Assembly (NCBI RefSeq): GCF_001580545.1
Contig: NZ_LRBG01000001.1
Coordinates: 427,410 to 491,409 of the forward strand
Reading direction: 5' to 3'
DNA length: 64,000 nt
Source of the DNA: Paraburkholderia monticola
Lineage (GTDB): Bacteria; Pseudomonadota; Gammaproteobacteria; Burkholderiales; Burkholderiaceae
Made by a program: the position numbers and the translations under genes. Of the stretch, positions 55,153-64,000 are shown in pieces. Positions within the stretch are counted from its first letter, which is position 1. Every line of letters starts with the position of its first letter. The notes below the pieces were generated by a model, which was not told where the DNA came from, did not search any database, and worked only from the letters and a program-made list of their open reading frames with translations.

Positions 55153-55635
55153 TTGAATTTCGAACACCTCATTCAGATCAACGATCCGTTGAATCCCTTC
55201 GTCGAATCGATGACCCGCGCGCAGTTGTGGGAAGGACTCGTGCTGCGCGCCGAGCAGCCCCAGCTGTTCGTGATGGGTCTCGATAGCTGCACGATCCTGT
55301 CGCGTGACGGCAACGTGCTCGAGCGCGAGCTGCACTACGGCCAGGCGACCGTGCGCGATCGCGTCACGCTGCAGGAAAGCGAGAGCGTGCGCTACGACAT
55401 CCTGCCGACCGCCGAGTACGTCGGCGGCTCGCTGACGATGACGATCGAGCAGCCCGACGATCTGCAGCTATTCCTGCGCTTCGAGTACGCGACCACCCTG
55501 CCCGTCTCGACCGATCAGGACGCCGTGCAGACGCAGGAGATCGTCAAGTCCGCGTATCGCGAGAACGATATCGACACGGTGCGGCTGATCCGCCAGTACG
55601 TCGCGGCCAAACAGGAACCGGGACCGTTGCATTGA
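55153..55635 (+). CDS. DUF1857/SRPBCC-like protein
   Basis: 160 residues beginning NFEHLIQINDPLNPFVESMTRAQLWEGLVLRAEQP, the typical start of DUF1857 (AtaL-like) members of the SRPBCC/START fold, which bind lipids or polyketides in a cavity. No catalytic motif is visible. Starts with TTG at 55153 after aggacgcagtc, 40 bases after the OsmC gene, so a two-gene operon is likely. Confidence 0.78.
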   Translation: MNFEHLIQINDPLNPFVESMTRAQLWEGLVLRAEQPQLFVMGLDSCTILSRDGNVLERELHYGQATVRDRVTLQESESVRYDILPTAEYVGGSLTMTIEQPDDLQLFLRFEYATTLPVSTDQDAVQTQEIVKSAYRENDIDTVRLIRQYVAAKQEPGPLH

Positions 55636-55766
55636 AACTTTGCGCGGGCGCTCTGCCCGCGCTCTCGCGGGGCCATGTCCAGGATGGCCCCCATTGAGCC
55701 GTCATCGAGCTGCACTTTCATTTAGCTATCAGAAGTCGAATCCGATCAATTTCGCGAGCTTGTAAA

Positions 55767-55792
55767 TAGGAATAGTTATCATTTAGAATCAT
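55767..55792 (+). promoter_or_regulatory. Fur-like box upstream of hemP
   Basis: aatagttatcatttagaatc (55771-55790) contains the A/T-rich, imperfect palindrome of a Fur site. It lies ~33 bases before hemP, which is Fur-controlled in Burkholderia. Confidence 0.6.
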
Positions 55793-55822
55793 TTCATCGA
55801 ATCGACGAACAAGCTAAAACGA

Positions 55823-56083
55823 ATGACCGATATGACTCGCTCCTCCACGCTCAGCCTGCGCCGCTCGGCGGCCGCGCTAACCAGCCGCCCGAAGTCGTCG
55901 ACGACGGTCGCACCCGTCGCGAAACCCACCGCGGAGCGCGTCACCGGCTCGGGCGAGACATCGGAGCGGGTCGTGCGCAGCGATGCGCTGCTGCAAGGTC
56001 ATACTCACATCAGCATCGTGCACAACGGCGAGACGTACCAGCTTCGTGCGACGCGCCTCGGCAAGCTGATCCTGACGAAGTAA
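55823..56083 (+). CDS. hemP: hemin uptake protein HemP
   Basis: 86 residues with the HemP domain at the C terminus (SDALLQGHTHISIVHNGETYQLRATRLGKLILTK). The N-terminal ~45 residues are low-complexity. HemP acts in haem-iron uptake gene activation in Burkholderia. No haem receptor gene follows; instead a structured non-coding stretch does. Confidence 0.9.
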   Translation: MTDMTRSSTLSLRRSAAALTSRPKSSTTVAPVAKPTAERVTGSGETSERVVRSDALLQGHTHISIVHNGETYQLRATRLGKLILTK

Positions 56084-56094
56084 CGACGCAACAC

Positions 56095-56236
56095 GAAGTA
56101 AGTACCGGGTATTGTGGGGACCACCTCCCAGAGAGGTGTTAGGCATTAGCCAGCCACGACGGCTTGCACGCGAGAATTAGACCCCTTCGTGCAGACACCA
56201 AGCCAGCCGTCGCAGCAAGCCAGGCCGCTTTTTTTG
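56095..56236 (+). ncRNA. candidate iron-responsive sRNA downstream of hemP
   Basis: 140 non-coding bases between the hemP stop and a T7 run (56229-56235). It can fold into a hairpin cacctc / gaggtg (56122-56127 with 56133-56138) and a long stem formed by cgacggcttgcacg (from 56157) with cgtgc … caagccagccgtcg (to 56212). In B. cenocepacia I recall an iron-starvation sRNA (BrrF) with Fur-type context that down-regulates TCA-cycle iron enzymes. I am not certain this locus is its homologue. It is either an independent RNA or a 3'UTR product of hemP. Confidence 0.45.
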
Positions 56237-56254
56237 GTTCTCACACGTTGAAAT

Positions 56255-56293
56255 GAAAAAGCCGTGGGATGCTCGACATCCCACGGCTTTTCT
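56255..56293. terminator. bidirectional terminator between hemP region and ftrD
   Basis: Stem aagccgtgggatg / catcccacggctt (56259-56271 with 56277-56289) with A5 on the left and T4 on the right; it serves both strands. Confidence 0.88.
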
Positions 56294-56337
56294 CTTTGTG
56301 CTCGCGCCTGCGTTCGCGCGCCACCCGGCTTAGCGCA

Positions 56338-57747
56338 TTACTTCGACGCCCAGCCCCAGAACATCAGCCACCACGCGCTGTTGACGACCGCCAACGCGGC
56401 GACGAACCACAGCATCGCCAGCGCGCGCTGTACGAAGCGCTCGCTATAGCGGCGCGTGACGAGCCACGCGAGCCATGCGCTCCACGCGCTCGCAATCACC
56501 AGAATCGCGATGCGCAGATCCGACGCCCACCACAGCGACACGTGTTCGGCGCGCAGCAGCGACAGCGTCGTCGCCGACAAACCGAGGAACACGCCCGCGC
56601 CCGCGATCGGAATCAGCCCCTGGGTCAGATGATGCAGCCGCGTGGCGTTGAAACGCCCGAGCATGCGCGTCGCCCCCGTCAGTAGCAGCAGCAGCGCGGT
56701 GCCGTAGACGAGCGCCGTCGCGAGGATATAGCCGATCAGCAGCGAGCCGTCGAGCCACGAGAACACGTCGTTCTGATCGGGGTAATGCGTGAACAGGAAC
56801 CACGGCGCATTGGTGTCGAGCGGCCACGTGATGTCGTGATCGACGAGCCATGTCGCCGAGAACATCTTCAGGTCGATGAACCAGCGCGACGCGGTCCAGT
56901 GGAACGCGCCGATCGCGATGCCGAGCAGGCCGTACAGGATCAGCGCGGTGTCCCACGGGTTCGCTTTCTTGTCGCCCAACTGCACGACTTCCGTCGAGGG
57001 CTTGCGCCACGTCAGCGCGATCGCGTCGCGGTGACCGCTGCAGCGGCCGCACATATGGCAATCGGCCGCGCCCTTCATGTTGCGCAATGGCACGAGCGGC
57101 GCGCAGTTGATCGGAATCACCCGATGCCCATGCTCGCCATTTTTGTACGAGCGGCGCCAGGCGTCTTCGTCGACCTTGTAGTGAAACGGCGCGAGCCGGG
57201 ACAGAAGCGAAAAAACCCCGTTGACGGGGCACAGGTATTTGCACCAGACGCGCTTCTCGCGTCCGTACAGCAGACCGATCACGATCGCCGCGAAGGTCGA
57301 CCCGCCGAGCACCAGCAGCACCGCTTTCGGATACTGGTAGACGCTCACCATCTGCCCGTAGATCGTCGTGATGCCGAATGCGACGAAGGGCCAGCCGCCC
57401 CAGCGCATCCAGTGTGGAATCGCGCGGCCGCGGCCGAATTTGCTCGCGAATTCGGCGAGCGCGCCTTCCGGGCACAGCACGCCGCACCAGACGCGGCCGA
57501 GCATCACCATCGACAGCAGCACGAACGGCCACCAGATGCCCCAGAACACGAACTGTGCCGCGAGCGTCAGGTTGTTCCAAAGGTGCGCAGTGTCGTCCGG
57601 CAACGGCATCAGCGCCGGGACGATGATCAGAAACGCGTACACCGCGACCACGATCCACTGGATGCCACGGATCACCGCACCGTGGCGTTGCATCCATTGG
57701 CCGGCCGCCGCGAGGCGACCCGGCCGGGGAGCCATCACGGCGCTCAT
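56338..57747 (-). CDS. ftrD: FtrD-like polyferredoxin of the ferrous-iron transporter
   Basis: 469 residues with six or more helices. Cluster-type Cys are in three groups: C88/C92 (WCGVLCPEGALAE), C169/C173 (WCKYLCPVNG) and C215, C230, C233, C236 (DCHMCGRCSGH). In Bordetella and Burkholderia ftrABCD the protein is thought to take up electrons released on Fe2+ oxidation. Its start overlaps the ftrC stop by ATGA. Confidence 0.87.
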   Translation of the reverse strand: MSAVMAPRPGRLAAAGQWMQRHGAVIRGIQWIVVAVYAFLIIVPALMPLPDDTAHLWNNLTLAAQFVFWGIWWPFVLLSMVMLGRVWCGVLCPEGALAEFASKFGRGRAIPHWMRWGGWPFVAFGITTIYGQMVSVYQYPKAVLLVLGGSTFAAIVIGLLYGREKRVWCKYLCPVNGVFSLLSRLAPFHYKVDEDAWRRSYKNGEHGHRVIPINCAPLVPLRNMKGAADCHMCGRCSGHRDAIALTWRKPSTEVVQLGDKKANPWDTALILYGLLGIAIGAFHWTASRWFIDLKMFSATWLVDHDITWPLDTNAPWFLFTHYPDQNDVFSWLDGSLLIGYILATALVYGTALLLLLTGATRMLGRFNATRLHHLTQGLIPIAGAGVFLGLSATTLSLLRAEHVSLWWASDLRIAILVIASAWSAWLAWLVTRRYSERFVQRALAMLWFVAALAVVNSAWWLMFWGWASK

Positions 57748-58589
57748 GCCGCGCGCCCCGCCGTCTGCTGCGCGGGTTTGCGATTGGCGCGACGCACGAG
57801 CAGATAAACGACCGCCCAGTACACGCCATAGGCAATCAGGTTCATCAGCGCCGGATGCGCGCGATAGCCGGTCAGCGTGGCGACGAGCGAACCGACCGTG
57901 CTCGAATCATCGAGGATCGCCGACGAGTTCCACAGCTGATCGACGAGCGTCGGCAGGATTTCCTTGTCGATCAGCTTATCGACGCCGGTCTGGAACAGAC
58001 CCGCGCCGAGGAACAGCAGCATGATTTCGGTGACGCGGAAAAAGAGTCGCCACGAGATGATCTTGCCGCCGAGTTGCAACACATAGAAGGTCAGGAACGC
58101 GAGCGCGAGGCCGATCACGACCGCCAGCATCTGACTGCCGTCGACATGGCCCGACTGGCCGAAGCCGAGGCCGTATAGGAAGATCACCGTCTCGCTGCCT
58201 TCACGCGCAATCGCGAGTGCGACCAGCACCGCGACGCCCCACCAGTTCGAATCGCGCTGGCTCTTCTGCAGCGACTGTTCCATCTCGCGCTTCAGCGTGC
58301 GGCCGTGCTGCTTCATCCACAGCACCATCTGGACGATCAGCACGCAGGCGACGAGCACCATCGCGGTCTGGAAGTAGTCCTGCGCATCGCCGGAAAGCAC
58401 CTCGGTGAAGCCGACCAGCGCCGCGCCGAGCGCCACCGCCGCGATCACGCCCGCCGCCACGCCGCCCCACAGGTACGGCAAGCCGCGGCGCGCGTCGGCG
58501 TCGCCATTTTTCAACCACGCGTAGAGGATGCCGACGACCAGCAGCGCCTCGACGCTTTCCCGCCACACGATGAACAGAATCTGACCCAT
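57744..58589 (-). CDS. ftrC: FTR1-family iron permease
   Basis: 281 residues, seven helices. Two R-E-x-x-E motifs, RESVE at 10-14 and REGSE at 129-133, are the iron-path signature of Ftr1/EfeU. The start lies ~107 bases after the ftrB stop. Takes Fe3+ made by FtrB/FtrA into the cytoplasm. Confidence 0.9.
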   Translation of the reverse strand: MGQILFIVWRESVEALLVVGILYAWLKNGDADARRGLPYLWGGVAAGVIAAVALGAALVGFTEVLSGDAQDYFQTAMVLVACVLIVQMVLWMKQHGRTLKREMEQSLQKSQRDSNWWGVAVLVALAIAREGSETVIFLYGLGFGQSGHVDGSQMLAVVIGLALAFLTFYVLQLGGKIISWRLFFRVTEIMLLFLGAGLFQTGVDKLIDKEILPTLVDQLWNSSAILDDSSTVGSLVATLTGYRAHPALMNLIAYGVYWAVVYLLVRRANRKPAQQTAGRAA

Positions 58590-58696
58590 TCAAGCTCTCC
58601 CTTCGATCCTTCCACTGCCCGCTTCCGTCGCCTCGCGGGAACGACAGCGCTTGCTTCGCGCGGCGCCCTCAGTTCGCGTTCGATCGCGACCACTGC

Positions 58697-59029
58697 TTAC
58701 TTCGCGACGATCACGCCCTGTGCCTGCTGGTGGAAATCGTCGAAAAACTTGTATTCGCCCGGCTCCAGCGGAGCGATCACGACGAACGAATCGGCGCCTG
58801 GCGCCAGCACTTTTTCTTTACGCAACTGCACGCTTTCGAATTCGGCCGCGCCCTTGCCGGTGTTACGCACTTCGATCTTGATACGCTGTCCCGCCGGCAC
58901 CTCGATGCGGGCCGGGTTCAGCTTGCCGTCGTTCATTTCGAGCTTGAAGGTCGGCAGGTCGGCTGCGTGAGCCATGGCCGCCAGACAAAACGTGGCGGCA
59001 AGCATCGCGATCTTTCGGTTGATTCCCAT
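58697..59029 (-). CDS. ftrB: FtrB-like periplasmic cupredoxin
   Basis: 110 residues. Signal peptide (NRKIAMLAATFCLAAMAHA, cleavage after residue ~22), then a cupredoxin-like domain with IEVRNTGKGAAEFES and the end FDDFHQQAQGVIVAK. Likely oxidises Fe2+ for the permease, like the EfeO/P19 partner domain. The ATG at 59029 follows ggaaaggcca; the longer open frame upstream overlaps ftrA and is not used. Confidence 0.85.
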   Translation of the reverse strand: MGINRKIAMLAATFCLAAMAHAADLPTFKLEMNDGKLNPARIEVPAGQRIKIEVRNTGKGAAEFESVQLRKEKVLAPGADSFVVIAPLEPGEYKFFDDFHQQAQGVIVAK

Positions 59030-59141
59030 TGGCCTTTCCGGAAAACACGACGCGCCGACGCCGGGTGTGACACCGAACGTCCGCGCGCCGTCTGCTGCAT
59101 TCACTGATACGTTGATCGGTCGCGTTGACACCGCGCGCCGA

Positions 59142-59690
59142 TCAGTACCCGCCCTTCTTGCCGATGCCGGCGAAGGTGAAATCATATTCGAGCGTGATCG
59201 GCTTGAACCACGGACCCACGCCGGTTTCCTTGTCGATGTGGCGGCCGAACGCCATATGGCCCATCTGCATCGGGGGTTCGACGATCAGCTTCAGGTGGTA
59301 CTTGCCGGGACCTTGCAGCTTGACGTTGTCGCCGTAGTGCGGACCGTCGTTCGCGACCATCGGCATCAGGTCGCCCTTCAACGGCTGGTTCGAGCCGGCC
59401 TTCGTCAACTCGTAGTGCACCTGCAGATACGGCATCCAGTCGCCTTCGGCGAAACCGGTCGGATTGTTCTTGACTGCGTGGATGTCGGACTCGAGGTGGA
59501 TGTCCGAATCCGACGCCTTGCGCATCATGCCTTCGGGTTCCATCGTGATCGGCTGCAGATAGACCGCGCCGATTTCCATGCCGCCCTGGATCTGCTGCTT
59601 GCCGATCGGATACTCGGCGGCCGAGGCCGACAGCGCCGCGACGGCGGCAACCGCTGCCGCACCGCCGCGCACAAAGGAAGAAATCCGCAT
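59142..59690 (-). CDS. ftrA: FtrA-like periplasmic iron-binding protein (P19/Tp34 family)
   Basis: 182 residues with a signal peptide (VRGGAAAVAAVAALSASA). The mature part carries conserved Met, Glu and His (GGMEIGAVYLQP, SDIHLESDIHA, GPHYGDN, MGHMAFGRHID) used by P19/FetP proteins to bind Cu and Fe. The start follows aaggagtttca. First gene of ftrABCD, with a Fur-like box upstream. Confidence 0.9.
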   Translation of the reverse strand: MRISSFVRGGAAAVAAVAALSASAAEYPIGKQQIQGGMEIGAVYLQPITMEPEGMMRKASDSDIHLESDIHAVKNNPTGFAEGDWMPYLQVHYELTKAGSNQPLKGDLMPMVANDGPHYGDNVKLQGPGKYHLKLIVEPPMQMGHMAFGRHIDKETGVGPWFKPITLEYDFTFAGIGKKGGY

Positions 59691-60033
59691 TGAAACTCCT
59701 TGTTTTTATCAGACTGGAATCGATTTCATTGGAACAGAGCGCTAGCAAGCCAGATGCAGATTTAAATGCGAACCATTCTCAATATTGGTTGAGTTTATCA
59801 TCGATCGCTGACGAGAACAAACGGGCGCGCACGCTCGGCCTGATGCCGGCAGGGTCTTAAGGCTCGCTTAAGAAAGCCAGAGGCCGACGCGGGAAATAGA
59901 GACGGGATCAATCAGGGTCATGGTGCCCGAGTCGACAGCGCGAGCGGGAGCTTAAGCGCCCGCTGCGCAGACAAAGCGCGGCGAATGGCCGCGTCCTTTG
60001 ACGATGAACACAAGCGAGGGATAAACGCGTTTG
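59691..60033. other. 343-base region between ftrA and uvrB
   Basis: Contains the ftr promoter and Fur-like box near 59764-59785. The rest, up to the uvrB stop, shows no gene. Confidence 0.4.
59764..59785 (-). promoter_or_regulatory. Fur-like box upstream of ftrABCD
   Basis: aaatgcgaaccattctcaat is close to the beta-proteobacterial Fur site (aatgcgaaTcattctcatt). It lies ~75-95 bases before the ftrA start, so the operon is expected to be induced in iron limitation. Confidence 0.7.
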
Positions 60034-62127
<2,094 letters not shown>

Positions 62128-62577
62128 GAGGGGCGGCACCGGGCCTTGGGCAAAGAATCATTCTAACGGGTTGCGGAACGCGACGATCGAGCGGGCTTAC
62201 GCAGGGCGGGGCCGGGCGCCGTGGCGGGCGCATGTCGTGGCCCTTTGCGAAAACGGCGCTTTGCGTTGCGCGCCTTGCCCGGTTTGCCCGGTTTGCGGCT
62301 TCGTCAAAGCCATGTCGACTCGAATTCCTTACTGCGACATGGCCCCGTGGTGCCTGTTTTTCAAGCAAAAAATTCCCTTTTGCCCGTCTGACGCGCCGAA
62401 AAATGCGCCCGGATTCGCTACAATGCCAAGCTGCGCTCGCTCGCCGCTGCCCTCAGGCCGTCCCCGTTTTCGCGTTCTGGTCGAACTTTCGCCAGCCGTG
62501 TGAAACGCCGTCGTGGCCCCAGCTGGAGCCGCCCGCGTGCGAAGCCGCCCTCTTTTCACTACTGCTGCCCACCCATC
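62128..62577. other. 450-base divergent region between uvrB and the aminotransferase
   Basis: Promoter region for both genes. A tacaat -10-like element is near 62419. No gene, RNA or repeat seen. Confidence 0.4.
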
Positions 62578-63777
62578 ATGTCTCTGTTCTCCGCCGTCGA
62601 ACTTGCTCCCCGCGACCCGATTCTGGGCCTGAACGAAGCTTTCAACGCCGATACGCGCGCCACCAAGGTCAACCTCGGCGTTGGCGTGTATTTCAATGAA
62701 GAAGGCAAGATTCCGCTGCTGCGCGCCGTGCGCGACGCGGAAAAGGCCCGCGTCGATGCCGCGCTGCCGCGCGGCTATCTGCCGATCGAAGGTATCGCCG
62801 CTTACGATGCCGCCGTGCAAAAGCTGCTGCTCGGCAACGACTCGCCGCTGATCGCGGCCGGCCGTGTGGTCACGGCGCAGGCGCTCGGCGGCACGGGCGC
62901 GCTGAAGATCGGCGCGGACTTCCTGAAGCGCGTCAATCCGAGCAGCAAGGTCGCGATCAGCGACCCGAGCTGGGAAAACCATCGCGCGCTGTTCGAAGGC
63001 GCGGGCTTCGTCGTCGAATCGTATCCGTACTATGACGCGCAGACGCACGGCGTGAACTTCGACGGCATGCTGAGCGCGCTGAACAGCTACGCGGCAGGCA
63101 CGATCGTCGTGCTGCACGCGTGCTGCCACAACCCGACCGGCGTGGATCTGAGCGTCGAGCAGTGGAAGCAGGTGGTCGAGGTCGTCAAGGCACGCAACCT
63201 CGTGCCGTTCCTCGATATCGCCTACCAGGGCTTCGGCGACAACATCGAAGCGGACGCGGCAGCCGTGCGTCTGTTCGCGGCGCAGGAACTGAACGTGTTC
63301 GTGTCGTCGTCGTTCTCGAAGTCGTTCTCGCTGTACGGCGAGCGCGTCGGCGCGCTGTCGATCATCACTTCGAGCAAGGAAGAAGCGGCACGCGTGCTGT
63401 CGCAACTGAAGCGCGTGATCCGCACCAACTACTCGAACCCGCCGACGCACGGTGGCTCGGTGGTCGCGGCGGTGCTCGCGTCGCCCGAACTGCGCGCGAC
63501 GTGGGAAAGTGAACTGGGCGAAATGCGCGACCGTATCCGCGCGATGCGCAACGGTCTGGTCGAGCGCCTGAAGGCAAGCGGCGTCGATCGCGACTTCGGC
63601 TTCGTGAACGCACAGCGCGGCATGTTCTCGTACTCGGGTCTGACGGCACCGCAAGTGGACCGTCTGCGCGAAGAGTTCGGTATCTATGCGGTCAGCACGG
63701 GCCGCATCTGCGTGGCCGCGCTCAATACGCGCAACCTCGACGCGGTCGCGAACGCGATTGCTCACGTGTTGAAGTAA
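62578..63777 (+). CDS. tyrB: class I aromatic/aspartate aminotransferase
   Basis: 399-residue PLP enzyme of the AspC/TyrB group, moving amino groups between aromatic amino acids or aspartate and 2-oxoglutarate. The PLP Lys is K248 (SSSFSKSFSLYGERVG). N185 (CHNPTG), D213/Y216 (FLDIAYQG) and R256 bind the cofactor. The start MSLFSAVELAPRDPILGL is typical. Whether tyrosine or aspartate is the main substrate cannot be told from sequence. Divergent from uvrB, as in other Burkholderiaceae. Confidence 0.9.
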   Translation: MSLFSAVELAPRDPILGLNEAFNADTRATKVNLGVGVYFNEEGKIPLLRAVRDAEKARVDAALPRGYLPIEGIAAYDAAVQKLLLGNDSPLIAAGRVVTAQALGGTGALKIGADFLKRVNPSSKVAISDPSWENHRALFEGAGFVVESYPYYDAQTHGVNFDGMLSALNSYAAGTIVVLHACCHNPTGVDLSVEQWKQVVEVVKARNLVPFLDIAYQGFGDNIEADAAAVRLFAAQELNVFVSSSFSKSFSLYGERVGALSIITSSKEEAARVLSQLKRVIRTNYSNPPTHGGSVVAAVLASPELRATWESELGEMRDRIRAMRNGLVERLKASGVDRDFGFVNAQRGMFSYSGLTAPQVDRLREEFGIYAVSTGRICVAALNTRNLDAVANAIAHVLK

Positions 63778-63802
63778 GACCAGTCACAGCGCGGAGGTTT
63801 GC

Positions 63803-63838
63803 CGCGCCAGTGCCGTGTGTAGAAACGGCGCCCTTTTC
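63803..63838 (+). terminator. probable terminator after the aminotransferase
   Basis: A ggcgc-type stem (gcgccagtg … acggcgc) followed by cccttttc. Weak, but in the expected place. Confidence 0.4.
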
Positions 63839-63850
63839 AGAAAAGTGAAA

Positions 63851-64000
63851 TGAACCCCAAAAGTTGGACACCCGTCCATGCTTTTGGGGTTTTTTCATGA
63901 GCAAACACAGCGAGCAATTCAAGCTGGAAGTTGTAAAGCAGTATCTGTCTGGGTCGATGAGTGTCAAGGAGTAGTGCACGTGCTGTGAGACCGGCAACCT
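63851..64000 (+). mobile_element. left end of an IS3-family insertion sequence
   Basis: Begins with tgaaccccaaaagttggaca, a typical IS3-group terminal repeat, 74 bases after the aminotransferase stop. The right end is outside the window. ccccaaaag (63856 on) pairs with cttttgggg, so the end can form a hairpin. Confidence 0.75.
63897..63974 (+). pseudogene. IS3-family transposase OrfA start, interrupted
   Basis: Reads MSKHSEQFKLEVVKQYLSGS, the standard N terminus of an IS3/IS911-type OrfA, then MSVKE and a stop after 25 codons. Related OrfA proteins continue K-E-V-A-R, and the next bases in another frame read S-A-R-A-V-R-P-A-T. A small frameshift is therefore likely, unless this lies in a copy with programmed recoding. 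The gene leaves the window. Confidence 0.6.

Noticed and set aside
62128..62300. LexA box at uvrB
   Set aside because: No CTGT-N8-ACAG match was found near the uvrB start.

Overview
The window is high-G+C chromosomal DNA of a Burkholderiaceae bacterium, most likely Paraburkholderia or a close relative. I infer this from gene content and order: a double-length UvrA, uvrB divergent from an aromatic aminotransferase, hemP, ftrABCD, bfr/bfd, and an acetate symporter next to acs. There is one RNA gene that I am sure of (tRNA-Ser), no rRNA and no CRISPR. An IS3-type element starts at the right edge. 

Layout. 1-2.7 kb: the tail of a DUF1328 protein, a GNAT acetyltransferase, a degenerate RmlC-like epimerase and a GlxA/AraC-type regulator. 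3.4-9.3 kb: a tandem (four-ATPase) UvrA on the minus strand with a LexA box upstream. 9.6-16.7 kb: a putative acid-catabolism cluster (tandem Asp/Glu racemase, MHS-type MFS permease, CaiB-type CoA transferase, acyl-CoA dehydrogenase) with a divergent LysR regulator. 16.7-25.8 kb: LysR, SDR, aldo/keto reductase, a TPR-glycosyltransferase fusion, a DUF4142 protein, cheV with a sigma-28-type promoter, an asparaginase and an MFS exporter. 26.3-32.4 kb: a complete group-2 Mrp Na+/H+ antiporter operon with fused MrpAB. 

32.4-39.2 kb is a small A+T-richer accessory island between mrpG and tRNA-Ser(GGA). It holds three copies of one toxin stem, each joined to a different C-terminal tip and followed by a different candidate immunity gene: an intact lipase toxin with an exported ankyrin protein, a frameshifted copy with a His-rich tip, and a 5'-truncated copy with a short tip. 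An integrase C-terminal remnant lies inside it. This reads as a polymorphic-toxin locus with one full-length toxin and two orphan tip/immunity modules, and it is the best candidate here for an undescribed system. 

39.4-47.7 kb: acetate uptake and activation (VC_2705-type symporter, DUF4212 partner, acs), an EamA permease, a UPF0114 membrane protein and class I fumarase. 47.8-59.8 kb is rich in iron genes: bfr, murI, bfd (Fur-like box), a 20-residue membrane peptide, tonB-exbB-exbD, a small exported peptide, LysR/pirin, OsmC, a DUF1857-like protein, hemP (Fur-like box) followed by a structured candidate sRNA, and ftrABCD (Fur-like box). 60.0-63.8 kb: uvrB and a divergent aromatic/aspartate aminotransferase, then the start of an IS3-family element.
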